Source of the DNA: CAZWEZ01 sp964632795
GTDB lineage: Bacteria > Pseudomonadota > Alphaproteobacteria > Rhodospirillales > 2-02-FULL-58-16
DNA: 15,171 bases
Direction: 5' to 3'
Assembly (NCBI GenBank): GCA_964632795.1
Contig: CAZWEZ010000093.1
Coordinates: 1-15,171, forward strand
Position 1 is the stretch's first letter; every line of letters begins with the position of its first letter. The notes beneath the pieces are model-generated. The model was not told the DNA's origin and ran no database searches. It worked only from the letters and a program-made list of their open reading frames with translations. Shown one piece after another: positions 1 to 7,081 of this stretch. The translations under genes and the position numbers were made by a program.

Positions 1-1
1 T

Positions 2-52
2 CTGCGCGCCGGCCGCGTCCACGGCGCCGCGGTACTGATGACCGAGGGGTGA
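2..52 (+). CDS. C-terminal end of an unidentified protein (partial)
   Basis: The window opens inside a GC-rich reading frame that ends with TGA at 50-52. The visible peptide is LRAGRVHGAAVLMTEG. Such an ending would suit several enzyme families, including zinc-type alcohol dehydrogenases or quinone reductases, but 16 residues do not allow a family call. Composition matches the GC-rich host backbone rather than the AT-rich gene downstream. The frame was chosen because it is open from the window edge and stops just before non-coding-looking sequence. Confidence 0.4.
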   Translation: MRAGRVHGAAVLMTEG

Positions 53-422
53 GCGGGCGGTGGCGCGAAGGTGCAAGGGAGACGGCGAAGCGGATGGAAG
101 CGGTGAACAGGGGGGGATGGGATGGATTTAAACCGCCGGCCTTCGGGTCATGGTGTCAAGCGCGCGTACTCATAAACCCGGCTTGTCCGAGCCTGGACCA
201 GCGCCGCAATGTCGGCTTATTGCCTTAGGCGGTCATTTGAAGGGTTGCAAAAGCCAGAGATTATTGCGTGTCGTTGATATGGCAGAGTGCTCGTCGTATC
301 ATGAAGGCGTAACCAACGGCCTGAAGCGTCGTATACCTCACTCATGGCACATCAACAAATCGACAATACATAGATGAAGATTGCTTGGACGTAGCAGACA
401 CTTACTCGCGGAACCATTCTCT
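53..422. other. Intergenic stretch, transition from GC-rich to AT-rich DNA
   Basis: No convincing gene lies here. A short open frame at 150-377 has no recognisable domain and no ribosome binding site. Composition changes from GC-rich (53-120) to mixed and then AT-rich from about 180-370 onward, which marks the left side of a compositionally foreign block. The only structured item seen is the tRNA-fMet-like remnant at 124-152. Confidence 0.5.
124..152 (-). pseudogene. Decayed 3' half of an initiator-tRNA-Met-like gene
   Basis: Read on the minus strand, this stretch starts at a CAT anticodon and continues through ACCCGAAGG, a variable region and a T-loop-like TTTAAATCC. I compared it from memory with a typical alphaproteobacterial tRNA-fMet 3' half (CATAACCCGAAGGTCG, then AGGTTCAAATCC). 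About 24 of 29 positions agree. The 5' half of the anticodon stem and the acceptor stem do not fold, so it is not a working tRNA. It sits at the left edge of the AT-rich block, where an old attachment site of an integrating element would be expected. Chance resemblance is possible. Confidence 0.35.
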
Positions 423-3400
423 ATGACAACCATCCAAGAGCTTCATGGGCAAATAAGATTTCAGCTGGAGCAGCTTAAGTCGCTAAACCAGCATCACGCC
501 TTTGAAGACCTAGCGAGACAATTTTCCCGTCAGCGCATATGTCGCAATATTCTTCCTGCGACTGGCCCCGTGGGGGCAGGAGGCGATCAAGGGAGAGATT
601 TCGAGACATACCGAACGTTTCTGGATGGTGGCTATCAAATTACCGGGACAAACCTTTTTCAAGGCTCGACATCAGATGGAAACGTGTTTTTTGCATGTTC
701 GCTAAAACAAAAAATTGTTCAAAAAATTAAGCGCGACATAAAAAAAATCTTTTCACACACGTCAGAAAAAAGGCCAATCGTATATTTTTGTGTAGAAAAC
801 GTACCTGTTGGTCGTCGTCACGAACTACAAAAGTGGTGTCATGATAATTATGGCGTGAACCTCGAGGTATTTGATGGTAACGCGCTTGCCGAAAATTTAG
901 CTGACCCAGAAATTTTCTGGATTGCAACGGAATTTCTCCACGTTCCCTCGGATGCATTCCCTTATCGAAATGACGACGATGATTGGTATGCACGTGACCG
1001 AGAGAAATGGATTGTTGAAAAAATTCCTCCATACAACTTCGCGGATTTTGTTGACATCAAATATTGTTTGAGGAAAGCGACTTTCGAAAAAGACCAAAAA
1101 CCCGATCTGTCAGCGTGGATTGCTGTCATGGAAAAATTCTTTGATCTTGAATCGCCGGATTTACGGCGGCGAGCGCAATACGAGGTTTGTGTAGCTGCGT
1201 TGCGCGGGCAAAATAATTTGGACAAATACAAGTCCGTAGTTAGAGAATATTTTTCGGATATCGAAAACTTTTCAAATTATACCGATCTCATGGATCGTAC
1301 CGTTCTACTCAATTATTGCTCTAGCGCCAAGAGATACGGCGAGTTTGATATTGAAACATCTTATTTGCATACCCTGTCGAAAAAATTAGTCAATATTTAT
1401 GAAGAACAACTCGATAAAGTGAGTTTTACTGGTGCTCGGTGTCAGTTGCTTGAAATGAGAGCATATGCGGAGACCCTTGCATTCTTAGATAGTGAAACAC
1501 CTAATCTACGTATAGATGGAGCATTTAGTTGGTGGAAAGAGTTAGTCGATACCGTTGATTCAGCGCCTTTATATCCTCTTGAGCATTTCGCAGATTTTCT
1601 GTCAGTAATGACTCCGGTCATTGGAACTGACCCGCGCTTTCTCGAATTAACTACTAAAGTTGACGAAAAACTCTCGCACAGAGTAGGTGGCTTTGCTGCA
1701 GCGGAGAAATGCCGTGATCGAGCGATGGCTTTCTACAAGAATGGACACATCATATTTGCCATCGATCATTTGCATCGTGCCAAGATCAATTGGTTTTCGG
1801 CGGAGACGTTAAAGGGAACGATAATCACATCAAGATTTATCGCTCGTTGCTACGAGGAACTAGGGTTGATGTATGCGGCGAAGTATTATGTGCTTACTGC
1901 AGCCTATTTAGCGTTTCACTCACCCGACGATAATGTGAAAGACCAAATTAGCAGCGCGATATTCCAGGCCGCTGAAATTAGCTACTCCGCTGGTGAGTGG
2001 TTAACTTTCTTCACCGTGATGGAGACAGCGCTAATGGTCCATCAACATTATGACCCATCACCTCTGGACATTGTTAAGCACGAGAAGCTACAGCGAGTGT
2101 GCATATATACGGCGATAATCAGATCTTTGATGGGTCGTTTTGGCGCGGAACTGGTTGATCCTGTCGAAAAGAGATATCAGCGATGGGCCTTAGATCCGGA
2201 GACACGTAGCGCCCTCAGTGACCTTTCAGACAAACAGTCACCCGATTCATATTGGGTGATGACGCCCATGGAAGAAATTTGGGCGCGAATTAGTGATCAA
2301 CTTAGAGGCCGTCCTTTTTCGGATGTTGGGGCGAAAAGAGAAATTGAATGGCGTTGCTTAGGTATTTTGTGGAAAGTTAGCTTTCCAAATGAATTCGAAA
2401 TGACAACATTGGCCGAGGAATTTGTAGCTGTTCTTCAAGTTATCTTGACCGACCTCGCTGGCTATGACCTGCCATTAATTCCGACAACCGTGATCATAGA
2501 AATAGAGATATCGGACGAGGAGAAATTCGAAATAAAGGAGGAATCTACGAACGAATTTGTTAAATGGCGCTTAGCTGTACCAGCTTTCAAAAAAGGGGCA
2601 AATGAAGATATTGATGAAAGAACTGGTCAAATTTTTGCTATTGCAGTGAGCGCACTTGCAAACTGTTCGACCATGACGTTTGAGGCATTTTCAGAAAAAT
2701 TGGAAATGGCGCTTGAGAGAGGACTGGCCTCAAAAACATTTTTCGTGCAACCCTATCCGGAAATATACCGGCAAATTATCCCAGGTGACCAGTTCGAGGC
2801 TGAGGAAAGGCAAAATTTACATCCAGCAGAAGGCGCACGTGAAATTAATTTCGTAGAACACGACGAGGTAGGGTGGTTAGATATTCCGTCTTCTTCCTAC
2901 GATGAAAAATTGGCGAAAAAACATGCAATAAACAGATATAATAAACTTATTCCTATATTCTCTGTATTGTGGCCAAAAATCAGGGATAGCGAAAAAGCGT
3001 CAAAGGTATATAAAAGTTTTCACGAAAAAGGTTATCGCGACTGGCACATAATTCTGATTTTTTGCAATGCTGTTGCAAATTTTATTGCCAATGCAATAAC
3101 ATGGAGAAGAGTATCATCAAATGAATATCATGCCAAAATGAAAGATGTGGTGATGAAGGTCATAAATGGAGAAATGGCGGATGAATTACAGAGATTTGAT
3201 ATTGATTCTATTGATGAAGACGAATTCAAGATAAGTGAAGAATTATCCTATCTCTCTATGATGAAAACATGGGATTTGAATTGTAATATGCAAACGCCAG
3301 ATTTTGGGGCAATCAAGAAATTTATGAACGAACGATATATGGTTTTGGATACCGACGTGCCTCATGATGAGGTGTTTCCAGTGTAAGACATAAGTACCTA

Positions 3401-3490
3401 ATGTTTTGATTTACTTTCTCGCCTACAATTCGATATGACGAATATACGCCTCGGTAAATAAAGTTGACATCGGAAGACCCGCCTAAAATC
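180..3490. mobile_element. AT-rich, probably horizontally acquired block
   Basis: Between roughly 180 and 3490 the sequence is clearly AT-richer than the rest of the window. It uses many AT-ending codons (aaa, att, gaa, ttt) that are rare in the neighbouring genes. The block carries one large gene and an AT-rich tail at 3387-3490. No integrase, transposase or terminal inverted repeat was seen, so the mode of entry is unknown. A tRNA-like remnant lies near the left edge. Boundaries are by eye and may be off by 100 bases or more. Confidence 0.6.
423..3386 (+). CDS. Large protein with N-terminal PD-(D/E)XK nuclease-like domain and helical TPR-like region (candidate defence protein)
   Basis: The ATG at 423 gives 987 residues. 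An in-frame TTG at 381 would add 14 residues of poor quality. Neither start has a clear Shine-Dalgarno. The first 120 residues look like a Mrr-type PD-(D/E)XK fold: a helix with E28 (HHAFEDLAR), the segment GAGGDQGRDFE (D55, D59, E61), then a hydrophobic strand ending ACSLKQK (K95 or K97 as catalytic lysine). The rest, roughly residues 200-960, is mostly helical with repeat-like pairs of helices. It resembles a TPR or alpha-solenoid region, clearest around 440-560. I saw no Walker A motif, so it is not an obvious STAND ATPase. The gene stands alone on the strand and its codon use is foreign. A role as a single-gene anti-phage or anti-plasmid nuclease is inferred; the fold assignment rests on motifs only. 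Confidence 0.75.
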   Translation: MTTIQELHGQIRFQLEQLKSLNQHHAFEDLARQFSRQRICRNILPATGPVGAGGDQGRDFETYRTFLDGGYQITGTNLFQGSTSDGNVFFACSLKQKIVQKIKRDIKKIFSHTSEKRPIVYFCVENVPVGRRHELQKWCHDNYGVNLEVFDGNALAENLADPEIFWIATEFLHVPSDAFPYRNDDDDWYARDREKWIVEKIPPYNFADFVDIKYCLRKATFEKDQKPDLSAWIAVMEKFFDLESPDLRRRAQYEVCVAALRGQNNLDKYKSVVREYFSDIENFSNYTDLMDRTVLLNYCSSAKRYGEFDIETSYLHTLSKKLVNIYEEQLDKVSFTGARCQLLEMRAYAETLAFLDSETPNLRIDGAFSWWKELVDTVDSAPLYPLEHFADFLSVMTPVIGTDPRFLELTTKVDEKLSHRVGGFAAAEKCRDRAMAFYKNGHIIFAIDHLHRAKINWFSAETLKGTIITSRFIARCYEELGLMYAAKYYVLTAAYLAFHSPDDNVKDQISSAIFQAAEISYSAGEWLTFFTVMETALMVHQHYDPSPLDIVKHEKLQRVCIYTAIIRSLMGRFGAELVDPVEKRYQRWALDPETRSALSDLSDKQSPDSYWVMTPMEEIWARISDQLRGRPFSDVGAKREIEWRCLGILWKVSFPNEFEMTTLAEEFVAVLQVILTDLAGYDLPLIPTTVIIEIEISDEEKFEIKEESTNEFVKWRLAVPAFKKGANEDIDERTGQIFAIAVSALANCSTMTFEAFSEKLEMALERGLASKTFFVQPYPEIYRQIIPGDQFEAEERQNLHPAEGAREINFVEHDEVGWLDIPSSSYDEKLAKKHAINRYNKLIPIFSVLWPKIRDSEKASKVYKSFHEKGYRDWHIILIFCNAVANFIANAITWRRVSSNEYHAKMKDVVMKVINGEMADELQRFDIDSIDEDEFKISEELSYLSMMKTWDLNCNMQTPDFGAIKKFMNERYMVLDTDVPHDEVFPV

Positions 3491-3510
3491 CAACGCCGCG
3501 GCCCCCGCCC
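3387..3510. other. AT-rich tail of the acquired block and right junction
   Basis: No gene is seen. AT-rich sequence continues to about 3490 and then turns abruptly GC-rich, ahead of the truncated binding-protein fragment. A TTGACA at 3464-3469 and TAAAAT at 3484-3489 are only 14 bp apart, too close for a normal sigma-70 promoter. Confidence 0.4.
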
Positions 3511-3643
3511 TCACTCGGCCCACCAGTCCTCCACCCACAGGGTCGAGGGGTCCTGGTGGCCGGTGGGGGTCAGGCCCTTGAGCCACTTGGGCAGGATGTA
3601 GGGGTTGGCCCGGAAGTACAGCGGGATCACCGGCAACTCCTCG
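3511..3643 (-). pseudogene. Truncated 3' end of a second peptide ABC-transporter substrate-binding protein gene
   Basis: This 133-bp piece matches the last 133 bp of the intact binding-protein gene (4598-4730) at about 126 of 133 positions, both ending in TGA. Its translation, from EELPVIPLYFRANP to the stop, differs from the intact copy by three residues: GLTPTG for GLVPTG, VEDW for VENW, and WWAE for WRAE. It therefore looks like a once-functional paralogue rather than random debris. The upstream part of the gene is missing: homology stops at 3643, ten bases from the stop codon of the GNAT gene. A few more similar bases follow the stop codon in both copies, which suggests a shared origin by tandem duplication. 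Confidence 0.85.
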
Positions 3644-3652
3644 GCGGTCGAA

Positions 3653-4186
3653 TCACTTGTCTTCCGGTGGGTGGTCGGCCTGGGCCAGGGAAGCCCGCAT
3701 GTCCTTGATGAGGAGCATCATCGTCATGTCGTCGATGGGCGAGGGCTCGAAACCATATCGCGCGTAGAAGCCGACCGCTTCATCGTCCAGCGCATGAACG
3801 ACCACCGCCCGGCCGCCCAGGATTTCGATGGCCCCATTGATTCGCAACAAGGCGTGCTTGAGCAGCGCCGCCCCCAAACCCCGGCCCTGGACGGAGGCAT
3901 CGACGGCCAACCGGGCGAGGACGGCGACGCCGATCGGGTAATTCCCGAGCCCTTTCCCGACCCGCACCGTGGCTTCTTCAACCCTCAACTGCCCCGGCTT
4001 GATGGCGTAGTAACCGACGACGCGGTTGGTTCCCTCGGGACAGGTAACGTAGACGCGCGTGGCATCGGCGCGTTGGCTTTGGAGGGCGAATTTCTTCAAC
4101 CACAGATCAAGAGATGGCTTGCCGCATTCGAACCCGGTAACGTCGTGCGTCTTGTCGAGCGGTACGGGCGAAGTGAAATCGGCCAT
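3653..4186 (-). CDS. GNAT-family acetyltransferase toxin (TacT-like)
   Basis: This 177-residue protein fits the TacT/AtaT class of toxins, which acetylate the amino group of charged aminoacyl-tRNAs and so stop translation. Visible marks are the N-terminal FECGKPSLDLWL segment (19-30) typical of the class, the ARLAVD strand, the acetyl-CoA-binding loop QGRGLG (100-105), and the late FYARYGF motif with candidate catalytic tyrosines Y141 and Y144. It lies 3 nt downstream of a DUF1778 antitoxin gene on the same strand, the usual order for this toxin-antitoxin type. The catalytic region looks intact, so the toxin is probably active. Expression should be autoregulated by the toxin-antitoxin complex at the operator upstream of the antitoxin. 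The tRNA target cannot be read from sequence. Confidence 0.9.
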   Translation of the reverse strand: MADFTSPVPLDKTHDVTGFECGKPSLDLWLKKFALQSQRADATRVYVTCPEGTNRVVGYYAIKPGQLRVEEATVRVGKGLGNYPIGVAVLARLAVDASVQGRGLGAALLKHALLRINGAIEILGGRAVVVHALDDEAVGFYARYGFEPSPIDDMTMMLLIKDMRASLAQADHPPEDK

Positions 4187-4189
4187 ACC

Positions 4190-4474
4190 TCAATCGAGCA
4201 CGGTCTTGGTGGAGAACAGGTCGACGAGTTCCGGTTTGGCCCGTGGCGGACGATCCAGGGCCTCGAGAAAAGCCGAAGCCTTGTCTTCGGGCAATTCGAA
4301 CTCCGCCCGCTCCGCGAGATCGATCTCCGCATGTGCCAACGCGGCCGAGACCAGGTACTCGCTGACCTTGATATTCCGCAGATGCGCGCCGCCCTGTATG
4401 AGCTTCAGCTCGGAAGGGCGAAGGCGCGCCGAAAGGCTCTTCGTCTTACGTGCGCGTTCCGAAACAGCCATCAT
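4190..4474 (-). CDS. DUF1778 (TacA-like) ribbon-helix-helix antitoxin
   Basis: This 94-residue protein has an N-terminal ribbon-helix-helix DNA-binding region (about 10-50; KSLSARLRPSELKLI, then KVSEYLVSAALAHAE). Its C-terminal tail carries the family pattern FELPEDKASAFLEALDRPP, which in characterised relatives wraps the GNAT toxin and blocks its active site. A strong Shine-Dalgarno (AAGGAGGG) precedes two consecutive ATGs at 4474 and 4471. The second has the more usual spacing, so the protein may be 93 residues. The gene is first in a two-gene operon with the toxin, and repeated sequence blocks upstream are likely operators. Confidence 0.9.
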   Translation of the reverse strand: MMAVSERARKTKSLSARLRPSELKLIQGGAHLRNIKVSEYLVSAALAHAEIDLAERAEFELPEDKASAFLEALDRPPRAKPELVDLFSTKTVLD

Positions 4475-4492
4475 GTCCCTCCTTTTGTGTAT

Positions 4493-4553
4493 GACAATGT
4501 AGCACGGAAATCGGAGGGGCGCAATGAATTATTGTGCGACAATGTAGCACATT
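4493..4553 (-). promoter_or_regulatory. Promoter/operator region of the toxin-antitoxin operon
   Basis: The 13-bp sequence GACAATGTAGCAC occurs twice, at 4493-4505 and 4538-4550, 45 bp apart. The second copy sits inside an imperfect palindrome (4531-4553: ATTGTGC, 9 bp, GCACATT). Ribbon-helix-helix antitoxins bind repeated or palindromic sites at their own promoters, so these are good operator candidates. On the minus strand a TACATT within the copy nearer the gene, with TTGCGC 17 bp upstream, could be the -10 and -35 elements. The match to consensus is modest. Confidence 0.5.
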
Positions 4554-4597
4554 TAGAGTCGTCCACGATAAGCGCTTGGTATGACGCCGCCCCCCCC

Positions 4598-6256
4598 TCA
4601 CTCGGCCCGCCAGTTCTCGACCCACAGGGTCGAGGGGTCCTGGTGGCCGGTGGGAACCAGGCCCTTGAGCCACTTGGGCAGGATGTAGGGGTTGGCCCGG
4701 AAGTACAGCGGGATCACCGGCAGCTCCTCGACGTAGATCTCCTGGAGCCGGCGCCACAGGGCGCGGCGTTTGTCGCGGTCCAGTTCGACCTCGATGCGGT
4801 CGATCAGCTGGTCGACCTCGGCGTTCTTGAAGCCGGTGTAGTTCTGGCCCGAGAAGTTGTTGCCGGAATGGGGGATGTGGGCCGAATGGAGCGTCGTGCG
4901 GGGCACGCTCTCCGGGGCGCTGATCCAGGCGTACATGGCCATCGCCGGGAACTTGCGCTCGGTCACCGTCTGGCCGAAGAAGACCCGCGCCGGCTGGTTG
5001 CGGATGCGGACGTCTATGCCTAAGGCCTTCCACTGGCTTTGCAGGACCTGCTCGACCAGCTCGCGGGTCCGGTTGCCGGCCGTGGTCATGATCTCCAGCG
5101 TCAACGGCTCCCCCTCGGCGTTGCGCCGCACCCCCTTGCGCATGGTCTTCCAGCCGGCCTCGGCGAGCAGCCGTACCGCCTTCTTTGGGTCGTAGGGGTA
5201 CTTGGCGAGGTCCTCGGCGTACACCCAGTCCAGCGGATTGACGTTGGAATGGGCCACCGGCTGGCGGCCGGCGAACAACTGGCGGCTGATCGCCTGGCGG
5301 TCCAGCGCGTAAATCAGCGCCTTCCTGAGCCGCTTGTCGGCGAGGATCGGGTTGTCCAGGTTGAGGTCGATGTGCTCGTAGACCAAGCCCGGCTTGTAGA
5401 CCATGTTGAAGCGCCGGCCGTGGCGCTTCTCGAAGGCCAGCGCCTGATCCACCGTCACCCCCAGCTCGCCGGCGATCATGTCGATCGAGCCCGACAGCAG
5501 GTTGGCCTCCAGCGCCGCGGTGTTGGCGATGACCCGCACCACGATCCGCTCGAAGGCCGGCGTATTGCCCCACCAGGTGGGGTTGGGCTCGAGCACCACG
5601 TGGGAGCCCGGCGCCACCTCGCTGATCAGGTAGGGGCCGAAGTAGAGCCCCTCGTTGGTGGTCTCGGCGTCGAACGTGGTGCGGTGCTTGTATTCTCCGG
5701 GCTCGGCGAAGGGCAGTTCCTCGAGGTGCGCCGGCAGCAGCTCGAAGCCGTTGATGGCGTTGTAGTCGAAGGTCAGCTTGTCGAAATGCAGGGTGAAGGT
5801 CTTGTCGTCGGCGACGTCGATGGCGTAGGTGGTGCGGTAGAACTCGATGCCGGTGAAGCCGCTCAGGGGGTGGCGGCCGACCTTCCAGGTGAAGACCACG
5901 TCCCTGGTGCTCACCGGCACCCCGTCGCCCCATACGGCGTCGGGGCGGATGGTGTAGGTGACGGCGACCCCCTGTTTGCCGTCGGGGGTCCGCTCGGGCG
6001 CCGCCAGCCCGTTGTCCATGGTCGGCAGTTCGGTGCACAGCATGCAGACCAGCTTCCACTCGGCGTCGTACGCGGTGAACGGGCGCCGGGTCATGGCCAG
6101 GATGTAGGTCTTGGCCATCATGGCGTCGATGTTGGGGTGGAAGGTCGAGGGGAACTGGGTGATGCCGATCACCAGCCGCTGGCGCCCGGCCCGGGCCGGG
6201 GCGAAACCGGCCAACACGGCCAGGCACAGCAGGACCAGCGCCGAAACTCTCCGCAT
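4598..6256 (-). CDS. Periplasmic substrate-binding protein of a peptide-type ABC transporter (SBP_bac_5)
   Basis: This 552-residue protein starts with a Sec signal peptide (about 1-23, cleavage near PARA-G) and has the layout of the DppA/OppA family. It shows an early PSTFHPNIDAMMAKTYI segment, the TYTIRPDAVWGDGVPVSTRDVVFTWK motif region near 100-125, the LRKALIYALDRQAI segment near 320, and a C-terminal EELPVIPLY strand. Length is usual for the family. It would capture an oligopeptide or similar ligand in the periplasm and deliver it to a permease. No permease or ATPase gene lies in the window, so its partners are elsewhere or beyond a disrupted locus. GAGGA sits 5 nt before the ATG. Its upstream region is occupied by the 6278-6545 inverted-repeat element. 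The truncated paralogue at 3511-3643 shows that this gene was once duplicated. Confidence 0.93.
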   Translation of the reverse strand: MRRVSALVLLCLAVLAGFAPARAGRQRLVIGITQFPSTFHPNIDAMMAKTYILAMTRRPFTAYDAEWKLVCMLCTELPTMDNGLAAPERTPDGKQGVAVTYTIRPDAVWGDGVPVSTRDVVFTWKVGRHPLSGFTGIEFYRTTYAIDVADDKTFTLHFDKLTFDYNAINGFELLPAHLEELPFAEPGEYKHRTTFDAETTNEGLYFGPYLISEVAPGSHVVLEPNPTWWGNTPAFERIVVRVIANTAALEANLLSGSIDMIAGELGVTVDQALAFEKRHGRRFNMVYKPGLVYEHIDLNLDNPILADKRLRKALIYALDRQAISRQLFAGRQPVAHSNVNPLDWVYAEDLAKYPYDPKKAVRLLAEAGWKTMRKGVRRNAEGEPLTLEIMTTAGNRTRELVEQVLQSQWKALGIDVRIRNQPARVFFGQTVTERKFPAMAMYAWISAPESVPRTTLHSAHIPHSGNNFSGQNYTGFKNAEVDQLIDRIEVELDRDKRRALWRRLQEIYVEELPVIPLYFRANPYILPKWLKGLVPTGHQDPSTLWVENWRAE

Positions 6257-6277
6257 CGCGTCCTCTCGCCGGGTCTT

Positions 6278-6545
6278 AGAGTCCGGCCCGGAATGTATCG
6301 TGTTTTTTCAACGAACTGGAAGGGTGGCCATGCCAGGAGCGGTTTCGAAGGCGATGCCGGAAGCATCGTCGAGAGACCGCGACGCCGCAGGGCCACCCTT
6401 CCAGTTCGCCCTTCGGGTGCCTTTTGTTTGTGCGCCAGGGCGTCGTGGCCCGCTTGTGATGCGCCAGCATCACGGCGCGAACCACTCCTACTGGCGCGCA
6501 AACAAAAGGCATTGAAAATACACGATACATTTCGGGCCGGACTCT
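6278..6545. repeat. 268-bp nested inverted-repeat element (three-way-junction fold)
   Basis: The outer arms 6278-6311 and 6512-6545 are 34 nt each and complementary with only two mismatches. Inside are two further long hairpins. The first has arms 6312-6329 and 6391-6408 (18 of 18), whose loop holds a weaker stem ending in CGGA. The second has arms 6419-6438 and 6491-6510 (19 of 20), whose loop holds GTGATGC-GCCA-GCATCAC at 6456-6473. The whole could form a closed three-way junction in RNA or a cruciform in DNA. No transposase is encoded, and short open frames on both strands simply mirror the palindrome. A MITE-like non-autonomous element, or a structured leader of the binding-protein gene starting 21 bp away, are the two readings I favour. 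Confidence 0.85.
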
Positions 6546-6557
6546 TCGGGGACGGGG

Positions 6558-6566
6558 AGTGTAGCA
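6558..6566 (-). promoter_or_regulatory. Possible extended -10 promoter for the binding-protein gene
   Basis: Read on the minus strand this is TGCTACACT, a TGn extended -10 with four of six matches to TATAAT. No good -35 is seen. It lies after the cytochrome-operon terminator and before the inverted-repeat element. If used, transcription would begin near 6551 and the whole element would be in the 5' leader of the binding-protein mRNA. Confidence 0.25.
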
Positions 6567-6606
6567 CCGGCCGCTGGCGCGATCTTCCCGGAGATCGGCA
6601 TTGATG

Positions 6607-6651
6607 AAAAAAAAGCCGGAGGCCGGCCCGATTGGCGGGCCAGCCTCCGGC
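6607..6651 (-). terminator. Rho-independent terminator of the cytochrome operon
   Basis: On the minus strand a 16-bp GC-rich stem (arms 6651-6636 and 6630-6615, one G-T type mismatch, 5-nt loop) is followed directly by eight T residues (complement of 6614-6607). It lies about 30 bp after the stop codon of the last cytochrome gene. This is a strong intrinsic terminator and separates this operon from the binding-protein gene downstream. Confidence 0.93.
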
Positions 6652-6681
6652 CGTTGGGGAGAAGAATATCGGCCGCTCAGG

Positions 6682-7071
6682 TTACGCTTGTTTTCCCTTG
6701 CAGCCGCAGAATTCTCGGATGATCCGTATCAGATTGTCGACCTGATGATCGTTCAAGGTCTTGGACCAGTGCGGCATCAGCAGCGATTTGCTGACTCCGG
6801 GGCCGCCTTCGATGATCACGGTGCGGATGTCGTCGTCGGACAGCTTGTTCATCTCGGTGGCATTGGTGAAGTTCTTGGGGTCGACCGGGAAGTCCTTGGT
6901 GACGTTGGGGCCCTGTCCCTTGCCCTCGAACCCGTGACAGGCCGCGCAGTAGAACTTGTAGGTCTCGTCGCCGTCCTGGGCCGTCGCCGGGGCGGCGTAA
7001 AGCAGGCCGAGGGAAACGAAAACAAGGGCGGTCGCCAAAACGGTTGCTCTGAACATTGCGATCTTCTCCAT
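6682..7071 (-). CDS. Small periplasmic monoheme cytochrome c
   Basis: The 129-residue frame has one heme c attachment motif, CAACH (residues 42-46). A methionine in the LLMPHW segment (M99) is the likely sixth heme ligand. A signal peptide ends around PATAQ, so the mature protein is a soluble class I cytochrome of about 98 residues in the periplasm. The start at 7071 has only a weak ribosome site. The internal ATG at 7056 (MFRATVLA) has GGAG 9 nt upstream and gives a more typical signal peptide, so the true protein may be 124 residues. It follows the diheme cytochrome gene by 10 bp in the same operon, which suggests that the two exchange electrons. The electron donor and acceptor are not encoded here. 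Confidence 0.88.
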   Translation of the reverse strand: MEKIAMFRATVLATALVFVSLGLLYAAPATAQDGDETYKFYCAACHGFEGKGQGPNVTKDFPVDPKNFTNATEMNKLSDDDIRTVIIEGGPGVSKSLLMPHWSKTLNDHQVDNLIRIIREFCGCKGKQA

Positions 7072-7081
7072 CGTTTCCGGA

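Noticed and set aside
150..377. 75-residue plus-strand frame before the nuclease-like gene
   Set aside because: No ribosome site, no domain and mixed composition. It overlaps the tRNA-like remnant.
3464..3489. TTGACA and TAAAAT as a promoter on the plus strand
   Set aside because: The spacing is 14 bp instead of about 17, and no plus-strand gene follows.
3605..5023. 472-residue plus-strand frame across the toxin-antitoxin pair
   Set aside because: Antisense to two well-supported genes and lacking family features. Explained by high GC at third codon positions.
4446..6227. 593-residue minus-strand reading frame overlapping the binding-protein gene
   Set aside because: It is longer than the real gene, but its composition is Arg/Pro/Gly/His-rich with no domain, whereas the overlapping frame 4598-6256 has a signal peptide and clear SBP_bac_5 motifs. 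It is a GC-rich shadow frame.
6111..6567. Short open frames on both strands over the inverted-repeat element
   Set aside because: The peptides on the two strands resemble each other because the DNA is palindromic. There is no sign of a transposase or other protein.
5039..6604. 521-residue plus-strand frame opposite the binding-protein gene
   Set aside because: Val/Gly/Leu-rich antisense shadow that runs on through the inverted-repeat element. No ribosome site or domain.
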